A DNA stretch of 53,035 nt from AA29 sp041481445 (lineage in GTDB: Bacteria; Acidobacteriota; Vicinamibacteria; Fen-336): the NCBI GenBank assembly GCA_041481445.1, contig JBGPBV010000034.1, positions 1 through 53,035 of the forward strand, read 5' to 3'. Each line of letters opens with the position of its first letter. Position 1 is the stretch's first letter. The notes under the pieces are model-generated. The model made no database searches. It worked only from the letters and a program-made list of their open reading frames with translations, and was not told where the DNA came from. Positions 51,121 through 53,035 of the stretch are shown piece after piece. The translations under genes were made by a program, and so were the position numbers.

Positions 51121-51719
51121 CGCCGCGCTCCCGCCTGCCGTTCTTCCGCGCCCTGGCCGACCACCGTGTCCTCGAAGCGCACGCCACAGAGCTGCGCGGC
51201 CTTCAGGGCCAGCTCCAGCATCTGCGCCACGTCGGTGGCTTCGTCGACCTTCGTCTCGTCGCCACCCTTGCGCACGAGGAACACCGGGAACAGGATCCGC
51301 GACTCGCTGGCCGTGGACTGGTCCTTCATCCGCAGCTCCACGCGGTCGATCTCGCCGAAGGGGAGGGCATACCGGTCCTTCTCGCGCGTCGTCTCGAAGC
51401 GGACCTGCGCCCCGGCACGATCGAAGACGATGCGATCGTTGTTCCGGAGCCCGGCGTGGACGAGGGCCACCCCTCCGGCCAGGAGCAGGAGGCCCAGCGC
51501 GCCCGCGCCGAGCCCCAGGCCGCGGTGGTCCGAGAGGGCGGCGACGCTCACGGCGGAGAGGACCGCTCCCATGACGCCGAGAAGGCCGCCGCCCAGGTAG
51601 TAGCCGATCTTCTTCGCGCGCAGGACCAGGCGGTCCGGCCCGTCCTCCTCGACCTTGTAGAGCGAGACCTGGTTCACCTTCGTCTTGCTTCCGCCGAACT
51701 CGACGCTGAAGCTGGCCAT
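51117..51719 (-). CDS. Membrane protein of unknown function (two predicted TM helices)
   Basis: A 200-residue protein. A soluble N-terminal strand region (SFSVEFGGSKTKVNQVSLYKV) is followed by two hydrophobic helices, about residues 41-62 (LGGGLLGVMGAVLSAVSVAAL) and 70-90 (LGAGALGLLLLAGGVALV), then a cytoplasmic-like beta domain (RIVFDRAGAQVRFETT...YALPFGEIDRVEL) similar in layout to PH-like membrane proteins. The ATG at 51719 has GAGGAGG upstream. It lies 66 bases after the CHAT gene and overlaps the 54-residue ORF, so the three may form one unit. I cannot assign a function. Confidence 0.75.
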   Translation of the reverse strand: MASFSVEFGGSKTKVNQVSLYKVEEDGPDRLVLRAKKIGYYLGGGLLGVMGAVLSAVSVAALSDHRGLGLGAGALGLLLLAGGVALVHAGLRNNDRIVFDRAGAQVRFETTREKDRYALPFGEIDRVELRMKDQSTASESRILFPVFLVRKGGDETKVDEATDVAQMLELALKAAQLCGVRFEDTVVGQGAEERQAGARR

Positions 51720-51785
51720 GGCCACTCCTCCTCGGCGGATGGACGCCCGCCCCCCGCCGATCCCCTCACCGGTGCCGGCGAAGAT

Positions 51786-53035
51786 TCAGGCCTGGAGGCG
51801 ACGGCGGCGCGCCACCCGGTAGCCACCGGCGAGCAGGATCGACACGAGCAGGACCAACACGATCAGGATCAGCCCGGCCAGGGGCAGGGGGGGCGCCACC
51901 CGCCGGACGGGCGCGAGGTCGCCGTCACCGAGGACGACCAGCCCGGCCCAGGCGGCGTCGGGCTCGCCCGCGTGCAGGCGGTCGCGTTGCGCGGCGGCCA
52001 TGGCGTCGGCCACCGCCCGGCCCTCGGCGAGATGCCGGTAGAAGTCGCGGACGAGCCTCTCCGCCTCGTCGTCCCGCAGGGGCCACAGGCTCCCCACGAC
52101 CGCGCGCGCGCCCGCCTGGAAGAACCCTCGGGCGAGCCCCATCACGCCCTCGCCCTCGAGGAGGGTGCCGGAAGCGCTCCGGCAGGCGGACAGGACGATC
52201 GCCTTGCCGTGGAGGTCGAGAGACACGATCTCCCGGATCTGAAGCATCCCGTCCTCGGAGGGGCCGCCAGGGGCGAGGAGCACGGCCGAGCGGTCGGGGG
52301 AGTCCTCGTCCACGACGGCGTGCGCGGCCAGGTGGACCACGGAGAACGGCGTGAGGTCGGCCCCCTTGAGGAACCCTTCGCTCGCCTCCTCGCCCGCACG
52401 CAGGAGGCTCCGGCCGCCGACGCGGCCGACGGCGAAACGGCCCTCGCGGCGTGCGTAGGGGAGTGGGCCGGGCGGAGGGCCCGCCTCCCACGGCCGCGCG
52501 CGCCCGGCCTCGACCACGGCGCCCGCGAGCGTCGGGTCGGACAGGGCGAGGACGTCCCCCACCCCGCGTGCGGCCGCCTCCCGCCGCCAGCGGAGCCAGA
52601 GGGTGACCGACGGCACCATCGAGGTCTGGAAGCGCATCCCGAGCGGCTCGGATGACGCCGTCGGGCGGAGGGCGTGGAAGGGGAGCCGATGGAGCACCCC
52701 GTCCGGCACGATCACGAGGCGCCGCGTGCCGGAAGGCAGCTCGGACAGCGCGCGCTCCAGGAGCATCCGGTGGAGGGCGGCCGCCGCGCCCCGCTCGGAC
52801 CCGTCGCGCCGCTGGACCAGCCCCAGGAACAACGCCACCGGGCCGCGCAGCTCCCCGCGGTCGGGCACGGGGTAGAGGAGGGTGCCGCGGCGCGTGTGCA
52901 CCCACAACCGCGACGCTCCTTCCGTGGTGCGGTTGTCGACGTTGTGCCGGGACGCCACCTCGAACGAGAGGAGCGCCTCGTCCTCTCCCAGGGCCTGCTC
53001 GACCTCGGCCAGCCGCGGCCGCTCCGGCCGGCGCA
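51786..53035 (-). CDS. CHAT-domain caspase-like protease with C-terminal TM helix, 5' truncated
   Basis: The frame is open to the end of the window, so the N-terminal part (often TPR repeats in this family) is missing. The visible 416 residues hold a CHAT domain: LVIVPDGVLHRLPFHAL at its start, the catalytic His in VVHLAAHAVVDE and the catalytic Cys in IVLSACRSASGT, then GLARGFFQAGARAVVGSLWPL typical of the fold. A single hydrophobic helix (LPLAGLILIVLVLLVSILLAGG) and a basic end (RVARRRRLQA) follow, anchoring the protease to the inner membrane. CHAT proteases cleave specific partner proteins in signalling or defence; the target here is unknown. Confidence 0.87.
   Translation of the reverse strand, partial: RRPERPRLAEVEQALGEDEALLSFEVASRHNVDNRTTEGASRLWVHTRRGTLLYPVPDRGELRGPVALFLGLVQRRDGSERGAAAALHRMLLERALSELPSGTRRLVIVPDGVLHRLPFHALRPTASSEPLGMRFQTSMVPSVTLWLRWRREAAARGVGDVLALSDPTLAGAVVEAGRARPWEAGPPPGPLPYARREGRFAVGRVGGRSLLRAGEEASEGFLKGADLTPFSVVHLAAHAVVDEDSPDRSAVLLAPGGPSEDGMLQIREIVSLDLHGKAIVLSACRSASGTLLEGEGVMGLARGFFQAGARAVVGSLWPLRDDEAERLVRDFYRHLAEGRAVADAMAAAQRDRLHAGEPDAAWAGLVVLGDGDLAPVRRVAPPLPLAGLILIVLVLLVSILLAGGYRVARRRRLQA

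Overview
The window is GC-rich chromosomal DNA with G or C at most third codon positions. It is packed with exported proteins: TonB-dependent receptor with an N-terminal carboxypeptidase-regulatory domain, FG-GAP/ASPIC-UnbV, SBBP, BNR and YVTN repeat proteins, Tat-exported TIM-barrel and Gfo/Idh enzymes, and a PQQ dehydrogenase with cytochrome c. This mixture suggests an aerobic, soil-type Acidobacteriota (Vicinamibacteria-like), but no rRNA or marker gene confirms it. I saw no tRNA, rRNA, CRISPR array, insertion sequence or prophage. No gene-free stretch exceeds 300 bases; the longest are 16870-17102 and 23104-23319.

Layout. 1-5240: a truncated FAD oxidoreductase, an HNH endonuclease, a YtcJ-like amidohydrolase, a NUDIX hydrolase and a BCP peroxiredoxin. 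5388-8751: the conserved cassette of circularly permuted ATP-grasp, alpha-E and transglutaminase-like proteins; the alpha-E gene carries an apparent frameshift and a CAG/CAA polyglutamine tail. 8793-14055: two exported TIM-barrel (xylose-isomerase-like) proteins flank an operon for a DsbA-like thiol protein, a Tat-exported gluconate-dehydrogenase subunit 3 and a GMC flavoprotein with a CX5CX3C motif; I read this as a periplasmic sugar or glycoside dehydrogenase module. 14148-16869: a MerR regulator with a textbook promoter/operator drives a VIT/VWA protein. 17103-20480: Oar-like TonB receptor. 20559-27650: exported repeat proteins. 27683-32484: a Tat-exported Gfo/Idh oxidoreductase coupled to a third TIM barrel, a lipoprotein, a small amidohydrolase and a creatininase. 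32582-38646: a large BNR propeller protein, a second GMC dehydrogenase of identical length and a PIG-L deacetylase. 38770-44760: a complete form I aerobic CO dehydrogenase operon (mocA-like, xdhC/coxF-like fused to a YHS domain, coxG, coxM, coxS, coxL with AYRCSFR). 44770-53035: serine hydrolase, radical-SAM remnant, YVTN propeller, fourth exported TIM barrel, PQQ dehydrogenase with a two-heme cytochrome c, a 54-residue small ORF coupled to a membrane protein, and a CHAT protease running off the window.

Together the genes describe a heterotroph that takes up and oxidises sugars or glycosides outside the cytoplasm (TonB receptor, GMC and PQQ dehydrogenases, exported isomerase/eliminase-type TIM barrels) and supplements energy by oxidising CO. 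The strongest leads for something new are the XdhC-YHS fusion inside a Mo/Cu CO dehydrogenase operon, the TIM/GMC/TIM exported oxidation module with its symmetric divergent promoter, and the CHAT-membrane protein-small ORF set.
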